Shown here piece by piece: positions 40,227 to 48,888 of a DNA stretch of 64,000 nt. The stretch is taken from assembly GCF_008124715.1 (NCBI RefSeq), contig NZ_VNHO01000006.1:1-64000 (forward strand), written 5' to 3'. Source of the DNA: Thermosediminibacter litoriperuensis (GTDB lineage Bacteria; Bacillota; Thermosediminibacteria; Thermosediminibacterales; Thermosediminibacteraceae). Within the stretch, counting starts at the first letter, position 1, and every line of letters starts with the position of its first letter. The translations under genes were made by a program, and so were the position numbers. The notes under the pieces are model-generated. The model searched no databases, had not been told where the DNA came from, and saw nothing but the letters and a program-made list of their open reading frames with translations.

Positions 40227-40960
40227 GCGGTAATTTTGTAGATAGACTCATGAGGCTGGCGGGGGAATGCGGGATAGAAATAGACCGGGAAAAGGCGGAA
40301 TTACTCGGGAATTTTAAAGATGAAGTGGTGGAATGGAACAACAAGATGAACCTTACAGCCCTGGTGGAAGAGGAGCAATTTATAAAAAAGCACATCATCG
40401 ACTCTCTCATGATTTTAAAAAATATAGACTTTCACCAGGGGACGAAGCTGGTAGACGTGGGCACCGGGGCCGGATTTCCGGGTATACCGGTGAAGATAAT
40501 GAGGCAGGACTTAGAAGTGCTGCTCATGGACTCCAGCAGAAAAAAAACGGAGTTTCTAAAATATGCCGTGAAAAAGCTGGGGTTAAAAAGAACAGATGTT
40601 CTGTGTGCGCGGGCGGAAGAGGCCGCAAGGAACATCGGTTACCGGGAAAAATACGACGCTGCCGTTTCCCGGGCCGTATCGGCTCTCAATACGTTAGTGG
40701 AACTATGCCTGCCCCTGGTAAAGGTAGAAGGCGTATTCGTCGCTATGAAAGGTGAAGATCCGGAACCGGAAATCGAAGAGGCCGGCGGCGCCGTAGCCGT
40801 CCTGGGCGGCAGGATAAGGGATGTGATACCATATGAGCTGCCGGGGGGTTTGCGAAGGCACCTAATTGTTGTGGAAAAAATTCAAGAGACTCCTGAGAAA
40901 TTTCCCCGGCGGCCCGGGATACCTGAAAAGAGGCCGTTGTTTATGAAAAAATTTCCATAA
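40223..40960 (+). CDS. rsmG: 16S rRNA (guanine527-N7)-methyltransferase RsmG (GidB)
   Basis: RsmG methylates G527 in 16S rRNA. The 245-residue product has the SAM-binding [16 protein letters not shown] at about residue 75, an [16 protein letters not shown] segment and [16 protein letters not shown]. It starts with an ATG overlapping the mnmG stop and has a site GGCGGGAAAA. It is followed by noc, as in B. subtilis. Confidence 0.96.
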   Translation: MSGNFVDRLMRLAGECGIEIDREKAELLGNFKDEVVEWNNKMNLTALVEEEQFIKKHIIDSLMILKNIDFHQGTKLVDVGTGAGFPGIPVKIMRQDLEVLLMDSSRKKTEFLKYAVKKLGLKRTDVLCARAEEAARNIGYREKYDAAVSRAVSALNTLVELCLPLVKVEGVFVAMKGEDPEPEIEEAGGAVAVLGGRIRDVIPYELPGGLRRHLIVVEKIQETPEKFPRRPGIPEKRPLFMKKFP

Positions 40961-41029
40961 AAAAGAAGGAGATTAAACGAACTACATAGAATAATAAAAT
41001 TAAAAACAAGAACGAGGCGGTGGTAATCT

Positions 41030-41833
41030 GTGTGGGGGGACAAAAGGAGTGAAGTAATCAGTATCCCGGTAGATGCCATCAAGCCCAACCCGTATCAGCC
41101 CAGGAAAAATTTCGACGACGAATCGCTGAGAGAGCTGACCGATTCGATAAAGGTATACGGAGTACTCCAGCCGATAGTGGTGAGGCGTGTAGGAAAAAAC
41201 GGGTACGAACTGATAGCCGGCGAGAGAAGGTGGAGGGCCTGCCAGAAGGCGGGTCTAAAGGAGATACCTGCGATTGTCCGCGATGCCAAAGAAACCGAGA
41301 CGGCAATTATGGCACTGATAGAGAACCTGCAGAGGGAAAATCTGAGCTTTTTGGAGGAAGCCGAAGGGTACAGGCAGTTGATGTACGAGCACGGACTCAC
41401 CCAGGAGCAGCTGGCGGAGAAGCTGGGCAAGAGCCAGTCCACCATAGCCAATAAGATCAGGCTCCTGAAGATGCCGGAAGATATTTTAAAAATTATTTCC
41501 CAGGAAAATTTGACCGAAAGGCACGCCAGGGCCCTGCTGAAGCTGCCCGATGAGAAAATGCAGAGAGATGTCCTGAAAAAGGTGATTGAAAAGGGACTGA
41601 ACGTGCGACAGACCGAGGAGCTGGTGGACAAGACCCTTGAGAGAATACAGGTGAAAGAAAATGAAACAAGGCGGAAGAAAAATTTAAAGATAGCCATAAA
41701 GGACATAAGGATTTTTGTAAATTCGGTAAAGAAGCTGGTAAACTCCATCAAGGAGACCGGGTTCAAGGCCGATTACAAAGAATTTGACAGAGGCGATTAT
41801 ATAGAAGTGGTGGTTCAGATCCCAAAAAGGTGA
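41030..41833 (+). CDS. noc: Nucleoid occlusion protein Noc (ParB family), without the usual membrane helix
   Basis: Noc binds specific DNA sites and blocks division over the chromosome. The 267-residue ParB-like protein has IPVDAIKPNPYQPRKNF, the CTP-binding GERRWRACQKAG segment and a helix-turn-helix (GLTQEQLAEKLGKSQSTIANKIRLL). The call rests mainly on its place between rsmG and parA, next to a separate parB. B. subtilis Noc has an N-terminal amphipathic helix that binds membrane; here only about 8 residues precede the ParB domain, and the frame upstream of the GTG is closed by TAA at 41024. Either it does not bind membrane, or it is a second ParB-type factor. Confidence 0.8.
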   Translation: MWGDKRSEVISIPVDAIKPNPYQPRKNFDDESLRELTDSIKVYGVLQPIVVRRVGKNGYELIAGERRWRACQKAGLKEIPAIVRDAKETETAIMALIENLQRENLSFLEEAEGYRQLMYEHGLTQEQLAEKLGKSQSTIANKIRLLKMPEDILKIISQENLTERHARALLKLPDEKMQRDVLKKVIEKGLNVRQTEELVDKTLERIQVKENETRRKKNLKIAIKDIRIFVNSVKKLVNSIKETGFKADYKEFDRGDYIEVVVQIPKR

Positions 41834-41942
41834 TGAACCATTTTTTTTATCGCTAATAGAAGGAAAAAGTGACTAAAAAAAGAAATGATAATAATATGCG
41901 CCGTAAGCTAGTGAGGTGAAAACGATTTGCGGGAGTGGTAAA

Positions 41943-42704
41943 ATGTCCAGGATAATAGCTATAGCAAATCAAAAGGGCGGGGTCGGAAAGACGACTACAG
42001 CAGTAAACCTGGGCGCATGCCTTGCAGCTCTTGGAAAGCGTGTACTGCTGGTGGATATAGACCCGCAGGGCAATACCACCAGCGGCATAGGCGTGGACAA
42101 GACCGGGGTGGGTAGATCGATATACAACGTCCTGATCAACGAGGAGAGCATAAAGGAGAACATCGTCAAGACCGGTTACGACAACCTGTACCTCCTGCCG
42201 TCCAACATACAGCTGGCGGGGGCGGAAATAGAGCTGGTGATGGCCATATCGCGAGAATACAAATTGAAATATGCCCTGGAGGAAGTAAAGGAAGAATACG
42301 ATTTCGTATTGATCGACTGCCCCCCATCCCTGGGGCTGCTTACACTAAACGCCCTAACGGCCGCCGACACGGTACTGGTGCCCATCCAGTGCGAGTACTA
42401 TGCCCTGGAAGGATTGGGGCAGTTGATGAACACCATCAGTCTGGTTAAAAAGCACCTGAACAAAGAGCTGGATGTGGAGGGCGTCCTGCTGACAATGTTT
42501 GACGCCAGGACAAACCTTTCAATACAGGTAGTGGAAGAGGTAAAAAAATTTTTTAAGGACAAAGTGTACAGGACAATAATTCCGAGAAACGTCAGGTTGA
42601 GCGAAGCTCCCAGCCACGGCAAACCGATTATAGTTTACGATTCCAGATCAAAAGGGGCCGAGGTGTATATGGAATTGGCCAGGGAGGTGTTGGGAATTGA
42701 GTAA
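41943..42704 (+). CDS. parA: Chromosome-partitioning ATPase ParA (Soj)
   Basis: ParA is a deviant Walker ATPase that works with ParB in segregation and in controlling DnaA. The 253-residue product starts MSRIIAIANQKGGVGKTTTAV (deviant Walker A), has LVDIDPQGN, and VLIDCPPSLGLLTLNAL. The ATG at 41943 matches other ParA starts; a GTG at 41916 gives 9 extra residues without good support. Its end overlaps parB by 8 bases. Confidence 0.96.
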   Translation: MSRIIAIANQKGGVGKTTTAVNLGACLAALGKRVLLVDIDPQGNTTSGIGVDKTGVGRSIYNVLINEESIKENIVKTGYDNLYLLPSNIQLAGAEIELVMAISREYKLKYALEEVKEEYDFVLIDCPPSLGLLTLNALTAADTVLVPIQCEYYALEGLGQLMNTISLVKKHLNKELDVEGVLLTMFDARTNLSIQVVEEVKKFFKDKVYRTIIPRNVRLSEAPSHGKPIIVYDSRSKGAEVYMELAREVLGIE

Positions 42705-43551
42705 AAAGGGGCTGGGAAAAGGGCTCGGGGCCCTGATACCCATGTTAGAAGAAAAGACCGGCGAAAAAAACATTCAGGAGATCAACCTGAACGAAATACG
42801 GCCCAATGAGCACCAGCCGAGGAAGGCTTTCGATGATGAAAAATTGAGTGAGCTGGCGGCTTCAATCAGGGAGCACGGCATCCTTCAACCGGTAATACTT
42901 AGAAAGGTGAAGAACGGCTATGAAATCGTGGCCGGCGAGAGGCGCTGGAGAGCGGCAAAGATGGCGGGCATCGATAAGATACCGGCAGTGGTGAAGGAAC
43001 TGACCGATGCCGAAGTAATGCAGATCGCCCTGATAGAGAACCTGCAGAGGGAGGACCTGAATCCCCTGGAAGAAGCGGCGGCATACAAAAGGCTTATGGA
43101 AGAATTCGGAATGACCCAGGAAGAGCTGGCGATGAGAATCGGCAAAAGCAGATCCCAGATAGCAAACATTGTGAGGCTCCTGAACCTGGAGCCGGAAATC
43201 CAGCGAATGATTAACGAAGGACGCCTTACAGCAGGACACGCCAGGGCACTGCTGGCCATTGAGGATCCTCGCGAAAGAATAAAAATAGCCAGGAGGATCA
43301 CGGAAGAGAATATATCTGTAAGGGAAACGGAAGAAATAGCAAAGACAGTGTCGTTAAAAACAGGCAAGAAGGTTCAAAAAGGAAGAGGAGAAGAGATAAA
43401 TCCTGCTCTTTTGCATGTGGGCGAACAACTCCAGAAGATCCTGGGTACAAAAGTTAGGGTAAAAGGAAGCGAGAGAAGGGGGAAGATCGAAATAGAATTT
43501 TACTCCGAAGACGAACTGGAGAGGATTCTGGAAATTATAATGGGTTCTTAA
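42697..43551 (+). CDS. parB: Chromosome-partitioning protein ParB (Spo0J)
   Basis: ParB binds parS, spreads as a CTP-dependent clamp, and loads SMC. The 284-residue product has the N-terminal KGLGKGLGALIP ParA-activating tail, a ParB domain with GERRWRAAKMAGIDK and IENLQREDLNPLEEA, and a helix-turn-helix. The C-terminal dimer domain ends FYSEDELERILEIIMGS. The parS site lies 22 bases after its stop. Confidence 0.97.
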   Translation: MSKKGLGKGLGALIPMLEEKTGEKNIQEINLNEIRPNEHQPRKAFDDEKLSELAASIREHGILQPVILRKVKNGYEIVAGERRWRAAKMAGIDKIPAVVKELTDAEVMQIALIENLQREDLNPLEEAAAYKRLMEEFGMTQEELAMRIGKSRSQIANIVRLLNLEPEIQRMINEGRLTAGHARALLAIEDPRERIKIARRITEENISVRETEEIAKTVSLKTGKKVQKGRGEEINPALLHVGEQLQKILGTKVRVKGSERRGKIEIEFYSEDELERILEIIMGS

Positions 43552-43572
43552 ATCTTCCTCCTAAAAGGATAA

Positions 43573-43588
43573 TGTTTCACGTGAAACT
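43573..43588. promoter_or_regulatory. parS centromere site
   Basis: TGTTTCACGTGAAACT is a match to the B. subtilis parS consensus TGTTNCACGTGAAACA with a single final-base difference and a perfect TTTCACGTGAAA palindrome. It lies in the gap between parB and the chemoreceptor-like gene, about 10 kb from oriC. I saw no second copy in the window. Confidence 0.95.
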
Positions 43589-43611
43589 TTCAAAAAAATC
43601 CTGTTTTGGGG

Positions 43612-44475
43612 GTGAGTACGATTAACTTGGGAATTGTTGGGGCGGGCAAAGGTGGTACGGCAATTCTCAAGGCGACTTATGGACTACCGGATGTGCGCAT
43701 CGCCGGGGTTGCAGACATAGACGAAAACGCTCCGGGGATAAAACTGGCTAAGGAAAAAGGAATCAGAATTTTTCGCGATTGTCTTGAGCTGTTACAAACG
43801 CCACAATTAGATTTAGTGATCGAAGCGACGGGAAATCCTAAAGTTCAGGAACTGCTTTACACTCATAAACAAGAAAAAACCGTGATCATCGACGCCTATG
43901 CTGCTCGGTTGATGATGACTATCGTCAATGCTAAGGAAGATATGGTTAAAAAACTACATGCCCAAGCGATGGAATTAGCTACTACAGCTGAGGAGTTGAG
44001 CAATACCCTAAGAGAAATCGCTGGTGCTGCCAAAGAACTGGCTGTCGGGGCTGAGGAGCTTGCCGCTCAAGGGCAGAGCTTAAACGGATCTGTCAGCAAT
44101 GCAAAGAGCCATGTACAAAAAATAGGTGACGTTCTCAGTTTTATCAAAAAAGTCGCCGTTCAGACCAACCTTTTAGGGCTGAATGCAGCTATAGAAGCAG
44201 CGCGGGCTGGAGAACAGGGGCGCGGCTTCGCCGTTGTAGCCGGTGAAGTCCGCAAATTAGCTGAGGATAGTGCGAGGGCTGTTGAGCAAATCGGAGAGAT
44301 TTTGAAAAATATCGAAAGATCGGTTGGAGAGATCATCGAGGGAATACTAGGAACCAGTCAGGTTACTGAGCGCCAAGCGGGTGTAACTCAGCAGATTGTG
44401 GGACAGATCGAGCAACTGAAACAGGTGGCGGAAAATCTCAGGAAAGTAGCAGGGCAGTTGGCTGCCCTGAGCTGA
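43612..44475 (+). CDS. Soluble methyl-accepting chemotaxis-type receptor with an N-terminal Rossmann domain
   Basis: Residues 4-100 look like a dinucleotide-binding Rossmann domain: [10 protein letters not shown] (GxGxxG loop), [10 protein letters not shown] with an acidic residue at the end of the second strand, and [15 protein letters not shown], as in dehydrogenase-like folds. Residues 130-287 are a chemoreceptor signalling domain with the conserved hairpin tip [18 protein letters not shown] and [16 protein letters not shown]. There is no membrane segment or HAMP domain. The receptor probably sits in the cytoplasm and reports a nucleotide or CoA-type ligand to CheA/CheW; no che gene is in the window. 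The start is uncertain: GTG at 43612 is used, but GGGGGTGA could also serve an ATT at 43621. Codons look AT-richer than in parB and hydG. Confidence 0.82.
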   Translation: MSTINLGIVGAGKGGTAILKATYGLPDVRIAGVADIDENAPGIKLAKEKGIRIFRDCLELLQTPQLDLVIEATGNPKVQELLYTHKQEKTVIIDAYAARLMMTIVNAKEDMVKKLHAQAMELATTAEELSNTLREIAGAAKELAVGAEELAAQGQSLNGSVSNAKSHVQKIGDVLSFIKKVAVQTNLLGLNAAIEAARAGEQGRGFAVVAGEVRKLAEDSARAVEQIGEILKNIERSVGEIIEGILGTSQVTERQAGVTQQIVGQIEQLKQVAENLRKVAGQLAALS

Positions 44476-44659
44476 CGGAGATACCAGCTTGCAGCTTTTG
44501 AAAACGGAAGGCGTGGCTGCTGCTTGCCCGGCGAAAGCCCGGCCGGGACCCCGATCGGCTTTTCTAAAGGTCGCGGTGCACTTACACTTTTTTTAAAAGT
44601 TGCTTTTTGGCGTGATAAATAATATAAATAAATTGTATGATTGTAATATAATTATAAAT
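44476..44659. other. Intergenic stretch between the chemoreceptor gene and the hydG leader
   Basis: No gene is supported here. Around 44510-44560 there is a GC-rich segment (GCCCGGCGAAAGCCCGGCCGGG) that could fold into a hairpin and end the chemoreceptor transcript, but no T-run follows. A promoter-like pair TTGCTT-N17-TATAAA at about 44600-44632 could drive the hydG leader. Both are weak calls. Confidence 0.35.
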
Positions 44660-44770
44660 TGAATCGGTCCTGACGCAAGGGGTAGCCTGAGCGAAGGGAG
44701 GGAATGTGAATGAGCGGGTCTCATATACGTGCATGTAAGGCTTTTCCTCCCGGAGGAAAAGCTTTTTTGT
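44660..44770 (+). promoter_or_regulatory. Structured leader RNA candidate with intrinsic terminator upstream of hydG
   Basis: The segment contains CGGTCCTGACGCAAGGGG, GTAGCCTGAGCGAAGGGAGG, a small hairpin ATGAG-CGGGT-CTCAT (44710-44724) and then a strong terminator: GCTTTTCCTCC/GGAGGAAAAGC followed by TTTTTT (44740-44767). The upstream GGGAGGG (44696-44702) can pair with TTCCTCCC of the terminator's left arm, giving a possible antiterminator. The upstream GCCT and downstream AGGC could close a domain. I could not assign it to a known riboswitch class. It may be a riboswitch, a protein-binding leader, or just a terminator. Confidence 0.5.
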
Positions 44771-44864
44771 TAGGGCTGCTGAAGAGACATTTGTGACCCC
44801 GCCTTTTTTGCGGTAGAAAGCCGGAGATAATTAGTTACTAATTTACTAATAAGGGGAGAGGATT

Positions 44865-46295
44865 ATGATTCACACCGGTAAAAACCGGGACATGGAGGAA
44901 CTGAAGGCCGATTTCATAGACGACGAAGCGATAACCCGCGCTCTGGAGGCCGGGAAAAGGGTTTCCAGAGAGGGCATAAAGGATATCCTGAAAAAAGCCG
45001 GGGAAGCGAAAGGTCTCGACCTGGAAGATGTGGCGGCCCTTTTGCACTGCGATGATGACGAGTTGCTGGAGGAAATGTACGTCACGAGCAGGGAAATAAA
45101 AGACAGGATTTACGGCAACAGAATAGTGATCTTTGCACCCCTCTACTACAGCGATTATTGCGTAAATAACTGCCGCTACTGCGGTTACAGGAGGGATAAC
45201 AGAACCCAGCGCCGGCGACTTACAATGGAGGAAGTGAGGCGCGAAGTCGAGATCCTGGAGGATATGGGGCACAAGCGGCTGGCCCTGGAAGCCGGAGAAG
45301 ATCCGGTGAACTGCCCGATAGAATACACCCTTGAAGTGATAAGGACCGTTTACGATACCCGTTTAAAAAACGGCAGCATCCGCCGGGTGAACGTGAACAT
45401 AGCGGCCACCACGGTGGAAAATTACCGAAAATTAAAGGAGGCCGGTATAGGAACCTACATTCTCTTTCAGGAAACCTACCACAGACCCACATACAAATAC
45501 ATGCACCCGTCGGGCCCCAAGAGTGATTACGATTACCATACCACCGCTATGGACCGGGCCATGGCAGGCGGCATTGACGATGTGGGGTTGGGTGTTCTTT
45601 TCGGGCTCTACGATTACAAATACGAAGTGCTGGCGCTTCTCCAGCATGCACGGCACCTGGAAGAAAACTACGGCGTCGGCCCCCATACCATATCTTTTCC
45701 CAGGATTAGACCGGCTCTGGGCGTAAGCGTAAAGGACTTCCCGTACCTGGTATCCGACAGGGAATTCAAGAAGATAGTCGCCATAGTGCGGCTGGCGGTA
45801 CCCTATACCGGTATGATTCTGTCGACCAGGGAGCGCCCCGACTTCAGGGAAGAGGTAATCTCCGTGGGCATCTCTCAGATAAGCGCCGGGTCGTGCACCG
45901 GAGTCGGAGGGTACTACGATGAAATATCCCGTAGAAACCAGGGATCCCACGCCCAGTTCCAGGTGGAGGATCACAGGACCCCCAACGAAGTTCTGCTTTC
46001 CCTGTGCGAGCAGGGGTACCTGCCCAGCTACTGTACTGCCTGCTACCGGAGCGGACGTACCGGCGACAGGTTCATGCAGCTGGCCAAATCCGGCAATATT
46101 CACAACTGCTGCCAGCCCAATGCCATCCTCACCTTTAAAGAATTTCTGATGGACTACGCAGACCCCCAGCTTAAGGAACTGGGAGAAAAAGTTATAAAAA
46201 AGAGCCTCGAAGATATCCCCAATCCTACCGTAAAACAAAAGACCCTGGATAGGCTTGCGAGAATAGAACAGGGCGATAGAGACCTGTTCTTTTAA
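44865..46295 (+). CDS. hydG: [FeFe]-hydrogenase H-cluster maturase HydG (radical SAM tyrosine lyase)
   Basis: HydG cleaves tyrosine to supply CO and cyanide ligands for the H-cluster. The 476-residue protein has the radical SAM motif CVNNCRYC (Cys99, Cys103, Cys106), the usual HydG-type strand (ILFQETYHRPTYKYMHPSG) and a C-terminal auxiliary cluster region (CTACYR and NCCQPNA). The ATG follows AAGGGGAGAGGATT. The next gene (hydE) begins 12 bases after its stop. The length and C-terminus distinguish it from the related ThiH. Confidence 0.95.
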   Translation: MIHTGKNRDMEELKADFIDDEAITRALEAGKRVSREGIKDILKKAGEAKGLDLEDVAALLHCDDDELLEEMYVTSREIKDRIYGNRIVIFAPLYYSDYCVNNCRYCGYRRDNRTQRRRLTMEEVRREVEILEDMGHKRLALEAGEDPVNCPIEYTLEVIRTVYDTRLKNGSIRRVNVNIAATTVENYRKLKEAGIGTYILFQETYHRPTYKYMHPSGPKSDYDYHTTAMDRAMAGGIDDVGLGVLFGLYDYKYEVLALLQHARHLEENYGVGPHTISFPRIRPALGVSVKDFPYLVSDREFKKIVAIVRLAVPYTGMILSTRERPDFREEVISVGISQISAGSCTGVGGYYDEISRRNQGSHAQFQVEDHRTPNEVLLSLCEQGYLPSYCTACYRSGRTGDRFMQLAKSGNIHNCCQPNAILTFKEFLMDYADPQLKELGEKVIKKSLEDIPNPTVKQKTLDRLARIEQGDRDLFF

Positions 46296-46307
46296 AAGGT
46301 GGCTGCC

Positions 46308-47588
46308 ATGTCGGAACACATTATAGTATGCTCCACAACAAGCCACATGCTTAAGGGCGAGAAGGCGTTGAGGACGGCGGGTATACCCGTCCGCCTCATA
46401 CCTACCCCGAAAAAATACGGCCGGCTCTGCACGACCGCTATCGTCATCCCCACGGAGATGAAGCCGGCGGCCGAGGCTATACTCCAAAGGGAAAAGGTGG
46501 AATATACGGGCATCTATGAGTTCGAGCCCTTTAGGGTGGATAACCTTCTTCCCGCGGACGGAGGGGTGGGGGAGGATTTCGCCGGTCTGATTAAAAAAAT
46601 AGAATCCGGCCGGGACCTCACCCTAAAAGAGATTGAACGCCTGCTGGCTTCGGAAAACCCGCTGGAAGTGGAGGCTCTACTGGCGGCCGGGGACCGGATG
46701 AGGCAGAAGACCGTCGGTGACGTGGTGGATATAAGAGGTGCCGTGGAATTTTCCAATTACTGCAGAAAGAATTGCAACTATTGCGGCCTGCGGAGTGGAA
46801 ACACCAGTTTGCCGCGCTACCGCATGACGCCGGAAGAAATCATAAAAGTGGCCGTTGAAATGAAGCGGCTGGGTCTTTCCACAGTGATACTCCAATCCGG
46901 AGAAGACCCCTGGTACACCGGGGAAAAAATAGTCGAGATCCTCCGGGGTATCAAAAGGGAGACCGGCATGAGGATAACCCTGAGTATAGGCGAGAGGCCC
47001 AGGCGGGAGCTGGAGGCCTTCCGGGAGGCGGGGGCCAACAACTACCTCCTTAAAATAGAGTCGGCAAACCGGGAGGTCTTTGCTCTGGCTCACCCCGACG
47101 ACGATTACGACGTCCGGGTGAAAAACATTCGCGACCTGAAAGAACTGGGGTACGTCACGGGTTCCGGGTGTATAGTGGGACTGCCGGGCCAGCGGCCCGG
47201 ACACCTGGCGGAGGATATCGCCTTTTTGAAGGATATGGGTATAAACATGGTGGGGTTAGGGCCTTTTCTCCCCGCCAGAAACACGCCCTTCGAGAACATG
47301 CCGCCGGGCGACCTTTTGATGTCTCTAAAGATGGTGGCCGTGGCCCGGCTGGTGCTCAAACACGTCTTCATACCCTCGACGACCGCGATGGCCACCCTGT
47401 CGCCGGATGGGCAAAAAAGAGGACTTCTTTCGGGAGCCAACGTGATAATGGTGAACTTCACCCCGCCCCGATTCAGAAAAGCCTACGAGATATACTCAAA
47501 CAAAGCGGTCGTAACGCTGCAGTCAGCGGTGGATCTGGTAAAGAGTCTGGGAAGAAAGCTGCCGCCGTATTTAAAAGAATTTGTGTGA
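46308..47588 (+). CDS. hydE: DUF3343 (Se/S-carrier-like) domain fused to H-cluster maturase HydE
   Basis: Residues 1-75 match DUF3343, a putative selenium/sulfur-carrier family: MSEHIIVCSTTSHMLKGEKAL, GIPVRLIPTPKKY, then Cys41 where the family has its conserved cysteine. Residues 90-426 match HydE, with the radical SAM cluster CRKNCNYC (Cys152, Cys156, Cys159), STVILQSGEDPW and GLGPFLPARNTPF. HydE makes the dithiolmethylamine bridge precursor with HydG and HydF. The ATG at 46308 follows AAAGGTGGCTGCC. Typical HydE is about 350 residues; the extra N-terminal part is the fused domain. HydF is not in the window. Confidence 0.88.
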   Translation: MSEHIIVCSTTSHMLKGEKALRTAGIPVRLIPTPKKYGRLCTTAIVIPTEMKPAAEAILQREKVEYTGIYEFEPFRVDNLLPADGGVGEDFAGLIKKIESGRDLTLKEIERLLASENPLEVEALLAAGDRMRQKTVGDVVDIRGAVEFSNYCRKNCNYCGLRSGNTSLPRYRMTPEEIIKVAVEMKRLGLSTVILQSGEDPWYTGEKIVEILRGIKRETGMRITLSIGERPRRELEAFREAGANNYLLKIESANREVFALAHPDDDYDVRVKNIRDLKELGYVTGSGCIVGLPGQRPGHLAEDIAFLKDMGINMVGLGPFLPARNTPFENMPPGDLLMSLKMVAVARLVLKHVFIPSTTAMATLSPDGQKRGLLSGANVIMVNFTPPRFRKAYEIYSNKAVVTLQSAVDLVKSLGRKLPPYLKEFV

Positions 47589-47640
47589 CGCCCATGACTG
47601 TACCTTTATAGAAATCTTTTACCCTCCCGGGGCGCTGTTA

Positions 47641-47674
47641 TATCTGCGAAGGGTCTTTTCGCAGATACTTTTTT
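47641..47674 (+). terminator. Hairpin with T-run between hydE and the desulfurase gene
   Basis: TATCTGCGAA/TTCGCAGATA (47641-47667) is a clean stem followed by CTTTTTT. It is a terminator-like structure 40 bases upstream of the cysteine-desulfurase start, so that gene may be expressed by partial read-through or its own promoter. Confidence 0.75.
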
Positions 47675-47715
47675 ATGATAAAGTATTTATTGATTCCATA
47701 AAAGAGGTGCTTCCA

Positions 47716-48861
47716 ATGACCTATTTTGACAATGCGGCCACCACTTGGCCCAAACCAGAAGAAGTTTACAGAGCCGTTGAAGACACCATGAGAAATTTCG
47801 GCGGGAACCCGGGCCGCAGCGGCCATAGGATGGCTCTAGCCGCCGCCCGACTGGTGTACGAGGCGAGGGAGGCCCTGGCCGAATTTTTCAACGCGGAGAG
47901 TCCGACGAATATAGTTTTCACAATGAACGCCACCGATGCCCTCAATATAGCCATAAAGGGTGTGCTCAAGCCCGGCGACCACGTTATAACTAGTTCCATG
48001 GAGCATAATTCGGTGGCAAGGCCGATCTTCGCCCTGACAAAATCCGGGGTGGAATGGGATATCGTAAAGTGCGGCAGCGACGGCACCCTGGATCCCGACG
48101 ACGTAGCCAAGGCCATAAAGCCCAATACACGCCTTATTGCAGTGACCCACGCCTCAAACGTAACCGGAACTATCATGCCCGTAGAGGAAATCGGAAAAAT
48201 TTCCCAGGAAAAAGGCGTTATCTTTCTGGTAGACGCCGCCCAGTCGGCCGGGGTGCTGGAAATCGACGTGCAGAAGTTGAATATAGATCTTCTGGCCTTT
48301 CCGGGCCACAAGGGCTTGTATGGTCCGCAGGGGATCGGGGGGCTTTACGTCAGGGAGGGGTTGCACCTGACTCCTATCAGGCAGGGAGGCACCGGCAGTT
48401 TTTCCGAAGAACTGGAGCAGCCCGGAATTCTACCGGACAGGCTGGAGTGCGGCACTCTTAACACACCGGGAATAGCGGGTCTTGTCGCCGGTGTCGGCTT
48501 TATTAAAAAGAAGGACCTGAAAAACATCCGCTCCCACGAAGAGCAGCTGACCCGAAGATTTCTCGAAGGCCTTAAGGAAATTGACGGTGTTACCGTTTAC
48601 GGTCCCGCAGAGGCGGCCGGTCGCTGTGCTGTGGTATCCCTGAATTTAAAAGACATGGATTCGGCGGAGCTTGCCTACCTGCTGGATAGCCGGTTCGACA
48701 TCCAGGTGCGCCCGGGGCTCCATTGCAGCCCCCTAGCTCACCGGACTCTGGGCACCGAAGACCGGGGAACTGTCAGGTTCAGCTTCTCGGTATTCAACAC
48801 CGTTGAGGAGATAGACAGGGCCCTGGACGCTCTGAGAGAGGTCTCTACGGGCAGCTGGTAA
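47716..48861 (+). CDS. Cysteine desulfurase-like class V aminotransferase
   Basis: A 381-residue PLP enzyme with MTYFDNAATTWPKPEEV, DHVITSSMEHNSVARP, LVDAAQSAGVLEI and the PLP-binding lysine in LLAFPGHKGLYGPQG, plus LHCSPLAHRTLGT near the C-terminus with a cysteine in the place of the persulfide-forming residue. It resembles the EF2568-type cysteine desulfurase family, which is linked to selenium utilisation in some Firmicutes. The location just after DUF3343-hydE suggests sulfur or selenium supply to that cluster. The ATG at 47716 follows AGAGGTGCTTCCA. Confidence 0.82.
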   Translation: MTYFDNAATTWPKPEEVYRAVEDTMRNFGGNPGRSGHRMALAAARLVYEAREALAEFFNAESPTNIVFTMNATDALNIAIKGVLKPGDHVITSSMEHNSVARPIFALTKSGVEWDIVKCGSDGTLDPDDVAKAIKPNTRLIAVTHASNVTGTIMPVEEIGKISQEKGVIFLVDAAQSAGVLEIDVQKLNIDLLAFPGHKGLYGPQGIGGLYVREGLHLTPIRQGGTGSFSEELEQPGILPDRLECGTLNTPGIAGLVAGVGFIKKKDLKNIRSHEEQLTRRFLEGLKEIDGVTVYGPAEAAGRCAVVSLNLKDMDSAELAYLLDSRFDIQVRPGLHCSPLAHRTLGTEDRGTVRFSFSVFNTVEEIDRALDALREVSTGSW

Positions 48862-48888
48862 TTTTATGGATCAGGGGAGATGGCGAAA

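Noticed and set aside
41916-41942. Longer parA start at GTG 41916
   Set aside because: The added residues (about 9) are not seen in other ParA proteins; the ATG at 41943 begins the conserved N-terminus.
44476-44659. GC-rich hairpin region considered as a riboswitch
   Set aside because: No T-run and no match to a known aptamer; only a weak hairpin could be supported.
45432-46487. 351-residue minus-strand open frame
   Set aside because: Opposite hydG, with no family resemblance and no start signal.
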